A stretch of DNA of 57,221 nucleotides from Pseudomonadota bacterium (GTDB taxonomy: Bacteria; Pseudomonadota; Alphaproteobacteria; Acetobacterales; Acetobacteraceae): NCBI GenBank assembly GCA_021845985.1, contig JAJZES010000014.1, forward strand, positions 1-57,221, read 5' to 3'. Positions 50,600 to 57,221 of this stretch are shown in pieces. Every line of letters begins with the position of its first letter. The stretch's first letter is position 1. Made by a program: the position numbers and the translations under genes. A model generated the notes under the pieces. It saw only the letters and a list, made by a program, of their open reading frames with translations, was not told where the DNA came from and searched no databases.

Positions 50600-52258
50600 A
50601 TGAACGCAAGTTTCGTCCTCCTGGCGCTCGCCGGGCATGTCGTATTGCTCCTTTGGGGCATGCGGATGGTGCAAAGCGGCATCGAGCGGGCCTTCGGCTC
50701 CAATCTTCGTCGGGTGCTGGGCCAGGCGCTCCGCAACCGGCTGGTGGCCCTGCTCGCCGGGACCAGCGTGACCATGCTGCTGCAAAGCAGCACGGCCACG
50801 GCAATGATGGTGACGTCTTTTGCCGCGCGCGGCGCAGTGGGTCTGATCCCGGCGCTCGCCGTGATGCTGGGTGCGAATGTCGGCACGGCCCTGATCGTCA
50901 AGGCGCTGTCCTTCGACGTCTCCTGGGTTGCGCCATTGTTGCTGTTGGCGGGGTATGTGGCGTTCAAGCGCAGCCCGAAAGGGCGGCCCCGCGACCTCGG
51001 CCGGGTCGGCATCGGACTGGGGCTGATGCTGTTGGCTTTGCATGGCCTCGTGGAGACGATCCAACCGGTCAGCAACGCGCCGGTTCTCGGTTCTGTCCTG
51101 GCCGCTTTTACCGGCGACCCAATTCTCGACGTTCTTCTCGCGGCGGCACTGACCTTCGCGGCTCATTCGAGTGTCGCGGTGATGCTGCTGCTGACCGGCC
51201 TCGCGGCGGGAAATGTCATCACGCCAATGGCGGCAATCGCCCTGGTCCTGGGCGCCAACCTCGGAGGTGCGCTGCCGCCGGTGCTGGAGACCGACGCAAG
51301 CAATCCGGCAAACCGGCGCGTGCCCGTCGGAAACCTGCTGTTCCGGGCCTTGGGCTGCGTCGTGGCGCTGCCGTTTGCCCGTCCAATCGCGGAATTCTTC
51401 TGGCAACGGAGCCCTGATGCCGCATCGGCAATCACCAGTTTCCACCTTGCGTTCAATGTGGTGCTGGCAATTGCGTGTGTTGGCGCCCTCGGTCCAACCG
51501 GCGTGCTTCTGACCCGCCTGTTCCCTGAAAAACAAAAGCGCCAGGCCGACGTCATTCGGCCCTTGTTTCTTGATCCCGCCGCGCTGGAGACACCCTACCT
51601 GGCGTTGGCCAACGCGGCACGTGAGATTCTCCGCATGGGCGATTTTGCCGATGCCTTGTTGCGGCTGATCCCCGCAGCCATCGCACGACAGGACAAGGCG
51701 ATCGCGGAGCAAGCAAGTCGCCTGGGGCGCGAACTCGATACCTTGCACGAGGCGGTCAAGGCGTACCTGGCGCGGCTCGAGCGGACCGACCTCACCGAAC
51801 GTGACGCCATCCGCCTGTCCGACATCATCGAGTTTGCCGTCAATGTTGGCCACGCGGGGGATATCCTGGAGCATCGGATCGTGCAGGCGGCGGCGAAGCA
51901 GGACGCGCTGGCGAGCGATCTCGACCGGGATGCGATCCTGCGGATTCATTCTCGGGTCACCGCGAATCTGAGGCTTGCACTTTCGACCTTGATGACCGAG
52001 GACACGCGTTCAGCGCGCGAACTCGTCGATGCCAAGCGCGCGTTGAACGACGCCGAGCGCGCCGCATCGCGCGATCACCTCGCCCGGCTGGGCGGTGGCA
52101 ACAACGACGCATTGGGCAAGAGCAGTGCGGTGCTGGTGATGCTGCGCGACCTCAAGCTGGTCAATTCGCATCTCGCCAGTATCGGCTACGCGCTCCTGGA
52201 ACCCAGGGAACGATCTTCGCGAAAGGTCGGTCTGGAACTGGAAACCACGGAAACTTAG
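50600..52258 (+). CDS. Na/Pi cotransporter family protein with PhoU-like domain
   Basis: The 552-residue protein has duplicated Na/Pi-cotransporter membrane repeats with QSSTATAMM near residue 62 and AHSSVAVMLLL near 192, the paired QSS-type motifs. A cytoplasmic C-terminal helical PhoU-like domain starts about residue 330 (LANAAREILRMGDFADALLR). It would move phosphate or a similar anion with sodium. AGGAGG lies about 10 bases ahead of the ATG. It follows the Nramp-like gene by 112 bases on the same strand; phosphate and metal uptake are often co-regulated, but joint control here is unproven. Confidence 0.92.
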   Translation: MNASFVLLALAGHVVLLLWGMRMVQSGIERAFGSNLRRVLGQALRNRLVALLAGTSVTMLLQSSTATAMMVTSFAARGAVGLIPALAVMLGANVGTALIVKALSFDVSWVAPLLLLAGYVAFKRSPKGRPRDLGRVGIGLGLMLLALHGLVETIQPVSNAPVLGSVLAAFTGDPILDVLLAAALTFAAHSSVAVMLLLTGLAAGNVITPMAAIALVLGANLGGALPPVLETDASNPANRRVPVGNLLFRALGCVVALPFARPIAEFFWQRSPDAASAITSFHLAFNVVLAIACVGALGPTGVLLTRLFPEKQKRQADVIRPLFLDPAALETPYLALANAAREILRMGDFADALLRLIPAAIARQDKAIAEQASRLGRELDTLHEAVKAYLARLERTDLTERDAIRLSDIIEFAVNVGHAGDILEHRIVQAAAKQDALASDLDRDAILRIHSRVTANLRLALSTLMTEDTRSARELVDAKRALNDAERAASRDHLARLGGGNNDALGKSSAVLVMLRDLKLVNSHLASIGYALLEPRERSSRKVGLELETTET

Positions 52259-52694
52259 CGGCACCGGCCAGCGTCAACGTCACGCCGCTGAGCAATACGT
52301 CACCTGTCGTCGTCACATTCAATCGCCGCACGCTTGCCGAAGCTGTCAGCTCGGTCGGGCCTGGCCGTCGCAGGGACGCTGATTCTCAAGCGGCGCGGAC
52401 AGGGTCGGAAACCATGCGGATCGGTCTGGTCGGGTTTAACGTGCGGCGCTGCCGCCTGGTTCGGCTGCCGCAGCTTGCGGCCTTGTCCGCAGGCATGGCC
52501 GACCATATTCGGATAAGCCGCCCTCCGGCGCGACCTCGATGATCAGGCCGCCGAACTGCGAGGCAGCCATCTACGACCAGCCCTGGCACCCATGGGTAAG
52601 TTCCGAGGCTGTTCGGTTTGGTGTGACTGTCGCTTAACTGGCAGGATCGTCTCTCCCCGTGTGATGAGAGGCCAGATCACCTTTTGGTCTAACC
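52259..52694. other. Intergenic stretch with no supported gene
   Basis: These 436 bases hold several short overlapping frames on both strands, none with a good ribosome-binding site, family motif or consistent codon use. They could be decayed coding sequence next to the shortened oxidoreductase gene. The last 60 bases are AT-richer and may hold that gene's promoter. Confidence 0.5.
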
Positions 52695-53624
52695 ATGCCC
52701 TGGCAAAACATTCGTATCTCCCGTTTCGGCGGTCCCGAGGTCCTGGAATTGGCTGAACAGCCAAGCATCCCGGACCCTGGCCCTGGCGCAGTCCGCATCA
52801 AGGTGCTCGCCGCCGGTACCGGCTTCACCGATAGCTTCATCCGTCGCGGCCGTTATCCGGATTACAAGGGGCCGTTGCCATTCACCCCCGGCTACGAGTT
52901 GGTTGGCGTCATCGAGAAGAGCGGACCCGGCGTGACTGTGCCGCGCGACGGCGCACTGGTCGCCGATCTTTGCGTGGTCGGCGGTTACGCGCAGTACGCG
53001 ATCCGTCCCGCGCGGTTCCTGGTCCCGCTTGCCGATGGCCTCGATCCGGCCGAAGCGGTGTGCATCCCGCTCGCCGATCTCACGGCGTTCCAAATGCTGA
53101 CCCGCGTGTGCCACCTGCTACCAAAGGCCACAATTCTGGTGATCGGGGCGTCGGGCAGCGCCGGTGATTTTGTCGCGACGGTGCGTCAACTCACCACGGG
53201 GCGAAACGGCGGCGCTGGAGTTGATGCGGCTTTCGATGCCATCGGCGGCGCACATTTCGCGCGCTCGTACGCGTGTCTGGCTCCCGGCGGGATGCTGGTG
53301 GGCTACGGCTCGCAGACGATGGCGGCAGGCGGCGAGGGGCTGCTCGCCGCCGGGCTCGGCCTGGCCCGCCTCAGGCTGTGGGACGCGCTGAGCTGGTTGT
53401 TCGGCGGCCGGCACGCCGCGTGGTTCAACATCACCGGGCGCCGATTGGCGCACCCGGAGGAGTTCAAGGCGGATATGGCCACATTGTTCGGCCTGCTGCG
53501 TGACGGCGCCATCCATCCTGTCGTCATAGACCGCCTTCCGCTGAGGGCGGCGCGCGATGTCCATACGCGCATCGATGCGGGTGGCCTCGGTGGCAAGATT
53601 GTGCTGCTGCCCTGGCTCACTTGA
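52695..53624 (+). CDS. Zinc-binding/quinone oxidoreductase-like MDR protein with internal deletion
   Basis: The 309-residue medium-chain reductase has a GroES-like N-terminal domain (AAGTGFTDSFIRRGRYPDYKG, FTPGYELVGVIEKSGPGV) and a C-terminal part ending HTRIDAGGLGGKIVLLP. The nucleotide-binding fold is abbreviated. ILVIGASGSAG at about 145-155 runs straight into DFVATVRQLT, skipping the 35-45 residues that normally carry the first helix, the second strand and the GATxxIDY region. The gene is in frame with no stop, so a stable product might form, but cofactor binding should be damaged. Normal members have about 340-350 residues. Confidence 0.8.
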   Translation: MPWQNIRISRFGGPEVLELAEQPSIPDPGPGAVRIKVLAAGTGFTDSFIRRGRYPDYKGPLPFTPGYELVGVIEKSGPGVTVPRDGALVADLCVVGGYAQYAIRPARFLVPLADGLDPAEAVCIPLADLTAFQMLTRVCHLLPKATILVIGASGSAGDFVATVRQLTTGRNGGAGVDAAFDAIGGAHFARSYACLAPGGMLVGYGSQTMAAGGEGLLAAGLGLARLRLWDALSWLFGGRHAAWFNITGRRLAHPEEFKADMATLFGLLRDGAIHPVVIDRLPLRAARDVHTRIDAGGLGGKIVLLPWLT

Positions 53625-53694
53625 TGAGGTGAACCGCCGCCTGACCGCGTGACTGTTGGTGGCACGCGAATACGGTGGCCAATCCTTGGCCGTG

Positions 53695-54384
53695 TTACAG
53701 AGGCGTGGCGACCAGCGCGCCGACACCTGCCGTCATGCCCATGGCAAGGGCGCCCCAGAACAGCACACGCGAGGCACCTTTGATCATGCCCGCGCCGCCA
53801 GCGTGCGCCGCCAACGCTCCAAGCAACGCGAGGAATGCCAGAGAGGACCCGGCGACGACGGGAATCAGGGCCGGCCCGGTCACGAAAACAGCGCCCGCGA
53901 GTGGCAAGAGGGCGCCGATGGTGAAGCTCGCCCCTGATGCCGTGGCGGCTTGCAGCGGTCTGGCGGCCTGCATGTCGCTGATCCCGATTTCGTCCCGGGC
54001 ATGTGCGCCCAAGGCATCATGGGCCATGAGCTGCGTCACGACCTCTTTGGCAAGTTCAACACTCAGGCCACGCTCGACGTAGATCGCGGCAAGCTCCTCG
54101 CGCTCGTATTCGATGTCTGTCTCAAGCCCATGGCGCTCCAGAGCGAGATCGGCCTTTTCGGTGTCGGCCTGAGAACTCACCGAAACGTATTCGCCGGCAG
54201 CCATGCCCATGGCACCGGCGACGAGACCTGCGACGCCGGCGACCAGGATGTCCGAATGGCTGGCGTGTGAGGAGGCAACGCCCAGCAGCAGACTGCCGGT
54301 TGAAAGGATGCCGTCATTGGCACCCAGGACCGCGGCGCGCAGCCACCCTGTTCGATGCGAACGATGTAATTCCTTGCGGGGCAT
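53695..54384 (-). CDS. VIT1/CCC1 family iron/manganese transporter
   Basis: The 229-residue membrane protein has the family's N-terminal RTGWLRAAVLGANDGILSTG, AGAMGMAAGEYVSVSSQADT, and the long metal-binding helical region ELAAIYVERGLSVELAKEVV with ARDEIGISD. C-terminal helices follow (FTIGALLPLAG, VLFWGALAMGMTAGVGALV). Such proteins move Fe2+ or Mn2+ out of the cytoplasm. The ATG at 54384 has GAGAG upstream. It lies alone on the minus strand. Confidence 0.93.
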   Translation of the reverse strand: MPRKELHRSHRTGWLRAAVLGANDGILSTGSLLLGVASSHASHSDILVAGVAGLVAGAMGMAAGEYVSVSSQADTEKADLALERHGLETDIEYEREELAAIYVERGLSVELAKEVVTQLMAHDALGAHARDEIGISDMQAARPLQAATASGASFTIGALLPLAGAVFVTGPALIPVVAGSSLAFLALLGALAAHAGGAGMIKGASRVLFWGALAMGMTAGVGALVATPL

Positions 54385-54744
54385 GGTGCTCTCATTGTTG
54401 TTTCCACCCGCCTGGCAGCCAAACGGAATGGTGGGTACGGGGCGGCGATCGCAGGCACTGGCGGCAATCGCGATCAGCGCTGCAGCGTCAGGGGCCATGC
54501 CGGCGCCACCGGGGCCATCCGCGCGCATCGGAGGATCGAGGCGACCTCGCACGACAGCCGCGACGCCATCATAGCAGAAGACCACTCAGCCGGCCGAATC
54601 AACCCGGCCGTCGTCGCCCGCCAGCGTCAACCTGCTCCACCGGGGCAGAGGCAGACCGGCGCCAGCGCCTCGATGATCCGGCGCTCCGCGACGGTGCCGT
54701 GCCCGCAGGCGATCCTGCGTCGCCAGCAGCGGTTGCGTGGCAGC
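54385..54744. other. Intergenic stretch with no supported gene
   Basis: The 360 bases between the VIT1-type and NicO-type genes (both minus strand) show only short frames without starts or motifs. The part nearest 54384 should hold the VIT1 gene's promoter. I see no clear terminator for the NicO gene. Confidence 0.5.
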
Positions 54745-55962
54745 TCACAGCACCGGCCAAATCCAGAACGCTGCGCCGATCACCATGATGAAGCCACCGC
54801 TGATCACCTCGCCATAGCGTTCGAACGCACCCAGGCGCACCCGCTGCAATCCGGCTGTCGAGAGTACACAAAGCAGCACATAGGTCGCGATCGTGCTCGC
54901 AGCAAACACCAGTGCCATCAGGATGATGAGCCACGGCCCGTAGCGTCCGGCGGCGAAGAACGCGGGAATGCCTTCCACCATGGGGGAGGAGCCAAGGATC
55001 AGCAGCAGCGCGGTGCGCGCCGATGTCTTGTGTTTATGCCGGTGCACAGGCGGTGCAGCTATGGTGCCGGCATCAATCTCATGTGCGTCCAACGTATCAT
55101 GATCGTGCCAATGCAGATGAATGGTTGTGTTGCCATGGCGGTGCGGGTGGACATGGCGCACGCGCGTCAGCAGTTCGCCGCGCAGCGGCGCATAAAGCGG
55201 ATCGTTCGCCGGCGCCATTGCATGCGGATGGTCATGCCCGTGGGCAGCCTCATGGTCGCCGTGCGCGTGTTCTACGAACTGCGTCGAATAGCTGTGCGTG
55301 TGGCCTTGATGATCGAGCGTGACAGTGACCTTGAAGCCATGGGGTTCGGCAATTTCCTCCAGCGATTCCCAATAGCCGCCGCGATTGACGAATTCGAAGC
55401 TCTGTCGTGTGGCGTCAGGACGGATCGTCTCCAGCCTGACGAAATCCGCGTCCGCTCCAGAGACCCGAAAGCGCGGCGGGACGCCATTCTCGAAAATCGA
55501 CACCAGCAGCGCGCCATGCCCTGTGTCGAAACGCTGCTGCTCTGGACCATGAATGGCATCATCAGCACCATGCGCATGGCGACCGCCGAAGAACCAGAAG
55601 CCATGGCCGTGAGTGTGGCCTCCGCCATGGCAGTGCCGATGGCCCCGCCGCATCTCGTGCAAAGAGGAGATCGCGATCCAGGCGCCGAACGTGACCAGTG
55701 CGAGGCTCGCCACCGTGTCGATGACGCGGCCGAAGCTGTCGGCCACGGCGACGCCGGCGAGCCAGACGATCACCCCCAGCACCAGCGTCGTGCCGACATG
55801 TCCGACGCCGGCCTGGAACGCTACGCCGGCCGTCTCCTTGCGCGACCAGCCCCGCTGGCGGGCGAGCAGCGTGATCGGAACCCAATGATCGGGAACGATG
55901 GTGTGCAACACACCAACAGTCGCGACGGCCGCGACAAGCAGAAGTGCTGACAAGTCAGCCAT
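54745..55962 (-). CDS. His-rich NicO/RcnA-type nickel/cobalt transporter
   Basis: The 405-residue membrane protein has the HxxxxxDH motif of the NicO superfamily at His20-TIVPDH26, then WSRKETAGVAFQAGVGHVGT. C-terminal helices contain GSSPMVEGIPAFFAAG. Between them (about 100-325) lies a very large soluble insert with 34 histidines (for example HRHCHGGGHTHGHG and HVHPHRHG). It also includes a folded non-His segment (FDTGHGALLVSIFENGVPPR) that may be a small beta domain. RcnA exports Ni and Co; a CsoR-type repressor immediately upstream supports metal efflux. Uptake cannot be excluded. Confidence 0.88.
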   Translation of the reverse strand: MADLSALLLVAAVATVGVLHTIVPDHWVPITLLARQRGWSRKETAGVAFQAGVGHVGTTLVLGVIVWLAGVAVADSFGRVIDTVASLALVTFGAWIAISSLHEMRRGHRHCHGGGHTHGHGFWFFGGRHAHGADDAIHGPEQQRFDTGHGALLVSIFENGVPPRFRVSGADADFVRLETIRPDATRQSFEFVNRGGYWESLEEIAEPHGFKVTVTLDHQGHTHSYSTQFVEHAHGDHEAAHGHDHPHAMAPANDPLYAPLRGELLTRVRHVHPHRHGNTTIHLHWHDHDTLDAHEIDAGTIAAPPVHRHKHKTSARTALLLILGSSPMVEGIPAFFAAGRYGPWLIILMALVFAASTIATYVLLCVLSTAGLQRVRLGAFERYGEVISGGFIMVIGAAFWIWPVL

Positions 55963-55992
55963 CGTTTCGCTCCTTCGTCTTGCTCCAGTGGC

Positions 55993-56268
55993 TCAGAGGT
56001 ATTTGGTGATTGCCTTGAACTCCTCGATCGGCCCTCGCGCGGCCCGCGTCCCGGTGCCGACGGCGCGTTCCAGGCAATTGTCGAGGTGGTCGTGAATCAG
56101 TGTCTTCTTGGCGGACTCGACCGCCTTCTCGACCGCCTGAAGCTGCTGGGCGATCTCCAGGCAGCTTCGCCCGTCCGCCAGCATGGTGACGATGCTGCGC
56201 AGGTGTCCTTCGGCATTCTTCAGCCGTTTGATGATGGCCGGGTGCGAGGCGTGGACATCGTGGTGCAT
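55993..56268 (-). CDS. CsoR/RcnR family metal-sensing repressor
   Basis: The 91-residue DUF156 protein has KRLKNAEGHLRSIVTMLADG, Cys36 in RSCLEIAQQL, and His61 and Cys65 in IHDHLDNCL. Cys-His-Cys is the CsoR copper set, whereas RcnR uses Cys-His-His plus an N-terminal His. The N-terminus here is also His-rich (MHHDVHASH), so Ni/Co or Cu are both possible. It is followed 30 bases later by the NicO-type transporter, which it should repress, and preceded by a G/C-tract operator. Confidence 0.93.
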   Translation of the reverse strand: MHHDVHASHPAIIKRLKNAEGHLRSIVTMLADGRSCLEIAQQLQAVEKAVESAKKTLIHDHLDNCLERAVGTGTRAARGPIEEFKAITKYL

Positions 56269-56277
56269 CGCCGGACC

Positions 56278-56299
56278 CTACCCTTGAGGGGAGGATACC
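56278..56299. promoter_or_regulatory. CsoR/RcnR-type operator
   Basis: CTACCCTTGAGGGGAGGATA has TACCCT and AGGATA-type flanks around a CCC/GGGG core, the usual design of CsoR-family sites. It is about 10 bases upstream of the repressor's ATG, so binding would shut off both repressor and transporter. It is seen directly; the role is inferred. Confidence 0.6.
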
Positions 56300-56466
56300 G
56301 CAAGGCGGCGCAGCAGGCCGCTTCTCAGGTCAGGCAGGACTGGACGACGGCAATCCTGACCAATCCGCCGGCCAATTTGTGCTTAAGCCCCGAACCGCCC
56401 GTCAAGGTCATTCCAAGTGCGATTCCCCTGACCCAGTCGGGCAGTGCGCTCGACGGCAACGTCGTT

Positions 56467-57081
56467 TCAGGAGATGGCTATCGCTGCGACGAATTCGGAG
56501 ATTACGGCGGGCTCCGCGCGTTCGGTGATGTCACCGCTGATATATGCGAATCCGATAGTACCGTCACGATCGCACACGAACGTCGCTGGCATCGGCAGCA
56601 GGCCGGGGCCGTCGCCGAGGCGGCTGCGTAGGTCGATGCCGAAGTGGAGCAACGCGTCGTGATACGCCTGCGGGACGCGATAGGCCGCGCCGAACTGAAG
56701 CGCGACGCCACAATCCACGTCCGACAGCAGCGTGAATCGCAGTCCGAGTCGTTCGCGTAGTTCGGCGCCGTGTCCGTGCGTATCCGGCGTCAATGCCAGC
56801 AGGGTGCCGCCGGCGGCCTCGACGCGCGGCACGATCAGGTCCAGCGCGGAGAGCGTCGTGGTGCAGAACGGGCACCAGCCGCCACGCACGAAGCACACGA
56901 CCAGAGGACCACGCGCACGCAGCTCGGCGGAGCTGACCATCTCGCCTGCCGCCCCGTCAGCCACGTCGGGCAGCACGAAATCCGGCATGGTGTCGCCGAC
57001 CTGCAGCACGACCGGCACCGCCGCCACGTTCAGCCGGGATGCGATTGCGGTCAGCATCGCGCGATACCACTGAGAGGCCAT
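56467..57081 (-). CDS. Peroxiredoxin-like (AhpC/TSA) family protein
   Basis: The protein of about 204 residues has a thioredoxin fold of the AhpC/TSA type: VGDTMPDFVLPDVADGAAGE, VVCFVRGGWCPFCTTTLSAL with a CxxC redox pair, LLALTPDTHGHGAELRERLG and PATFVCDRDGTIGFAYISGD. These atypical peroxiredoxin-like proteins reduce peroxides or act as thiol oxidoreductases in the cytoplasm. The ATG at 57081 is chosen by family length; the frame stays open to 57210. Its ribosome-binding site is weak, so the start is uncertain. Confidence 0.85.
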   Translation of the reverse strand: MASQWYRAMLTAIASRLNVAAVPVVLQVGDTMPDFVLPDVADGAAGEMVSSAELRARGPLVVCFVRGGWCPFCTTTLSALDLIVPRVEAAGGTLLALTPDTHGHGAELRERLGLRFTLLSDVDCGVALQFGAAYRVPQAYHDALLHFGIDLRSRLGDGPGLLPMPATFVCDRDGTIGFAYISGDITERAEPAVISEFVAAIAIS

Positions 57082-57221
57082 TTCGGAATCAAGGCGGAAC
57101 GGTTCGCGACGGGGGTTGGATGGCCGGGCAAGGTGTGATTCCAGGCAGGTGTTCGAAGCCTTGCTGGAAGCCGACGCCCTATGTGGACCCCGACCACCCG
57201 TGCGCAGCATAGCCGCGCGAG

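Noticed and set aside
52300-52589. Short frames between the Na/Pi carrier and the oxidoreductase
   Set aside because: They overlap one another on both strands, lack ribosome-binding sites and match no family I know.
56301-56466. Plus-strand frame between the CsoR-type gene and the peroxiredoxin-like gene
   Set aside because: It lacks a plausible start and runs antisense into the peroxiredoxin-like gene. No motif is visible.

Overview
The window is high-GC DNA of an alphaproteobacterium. The best pointer to family is a cellulose synthase in which the catalytic (BcsA) and periplasmic (BcsB) subunits form one polypeptide followed directly by BcsC, an arrangement best known from Acetobacteraceae such as Komagataeibacter. 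Hopanoid genes (hpnI, hpnL), a K+-independent H+-pyrophosphatase and an OFA-type transporter fit Rhodospirillales/Acetobacteraceae. Genus and species cannot be given from the sequence alone.

Left end (1-2540): the edge of an integrated element. It holds the end of an IS5-type insertion sequence, an hsdR gene cut by it, a tyrosine integrase, and tRNA-Phe(GAA), whose 3' end faces the integrase and is the likely attachment site. The rest of the element lies left of the window.

Core metabolic region (2600-30460): two SMP-30/gluconolactonase-like genes, a solitary HyuA-type hydantoinase, galE overlapping a diiron ferritin-like gene, a formamidase-like gene, prolyl aminopeptidase and a DUF4142 lipoprotein. 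Next is a compact set (L-threonate dehydrogenase-like, SMP-30 lactonase, uronate dehydrogenase, OFA/MFS carrier) that reads as oxidation of a uronate or related sugar acid. Then come MarR regulators, a cupin, an FkbM-like methyltransferase, a TMADH-type flavin oxidoreductase, the hpnL-hpnI pair, hppA, an SH3 protein, a DsrE-moeB pair and a MarR/VOC pair facing each other across a perfect palindrome.

Restriction-modification module (30459-33205): vsr, a C5-cytosine methyltransferase, and a convergent DUF3883/PD-(D/E)XK protein that is the likely restriction enzyme. Its start codon is preceded by about 6.7 copies of a 9-bp repeat, and each full copy carries a Shine-Dalgarno core.

Sugar and polymer region (33236-47869): an amylo-alpha-1,6-glucosidase-like gene overlapping an MFS gene, a flavin reductase, an orphan branched-chain amino acid binding protein, a beta-hydroxyacid dehydrogenase, and bcsAB-bcsC. 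No bcsD, bcsZ or ccpA homologue is adjacent.

Metal and stress region (47991-57081): an FrmR/RcnR/CsoR-type repressor diverges from a strongly folded leader, a 60-residue small gene and an unusual Nramp-like transporter lacking the usual DPGN and MPH motifs. After these come a Na/Pi-PhoU transporter, an oxidoreductase with an apparent in-frame deletion in its nucleotide-binding fold, a VIT1/CCC1 transporter, a His-rich NicO-type Ni/Co transporter with its own CsoR-type repressor and operator, and a peroxiredoxin-like protein. The most promising uncharacterised unit is the repressor / leader / small ORF / Nramp-like cluster. The repeat-borne ribosome-binding site of the restriction gene comes second.
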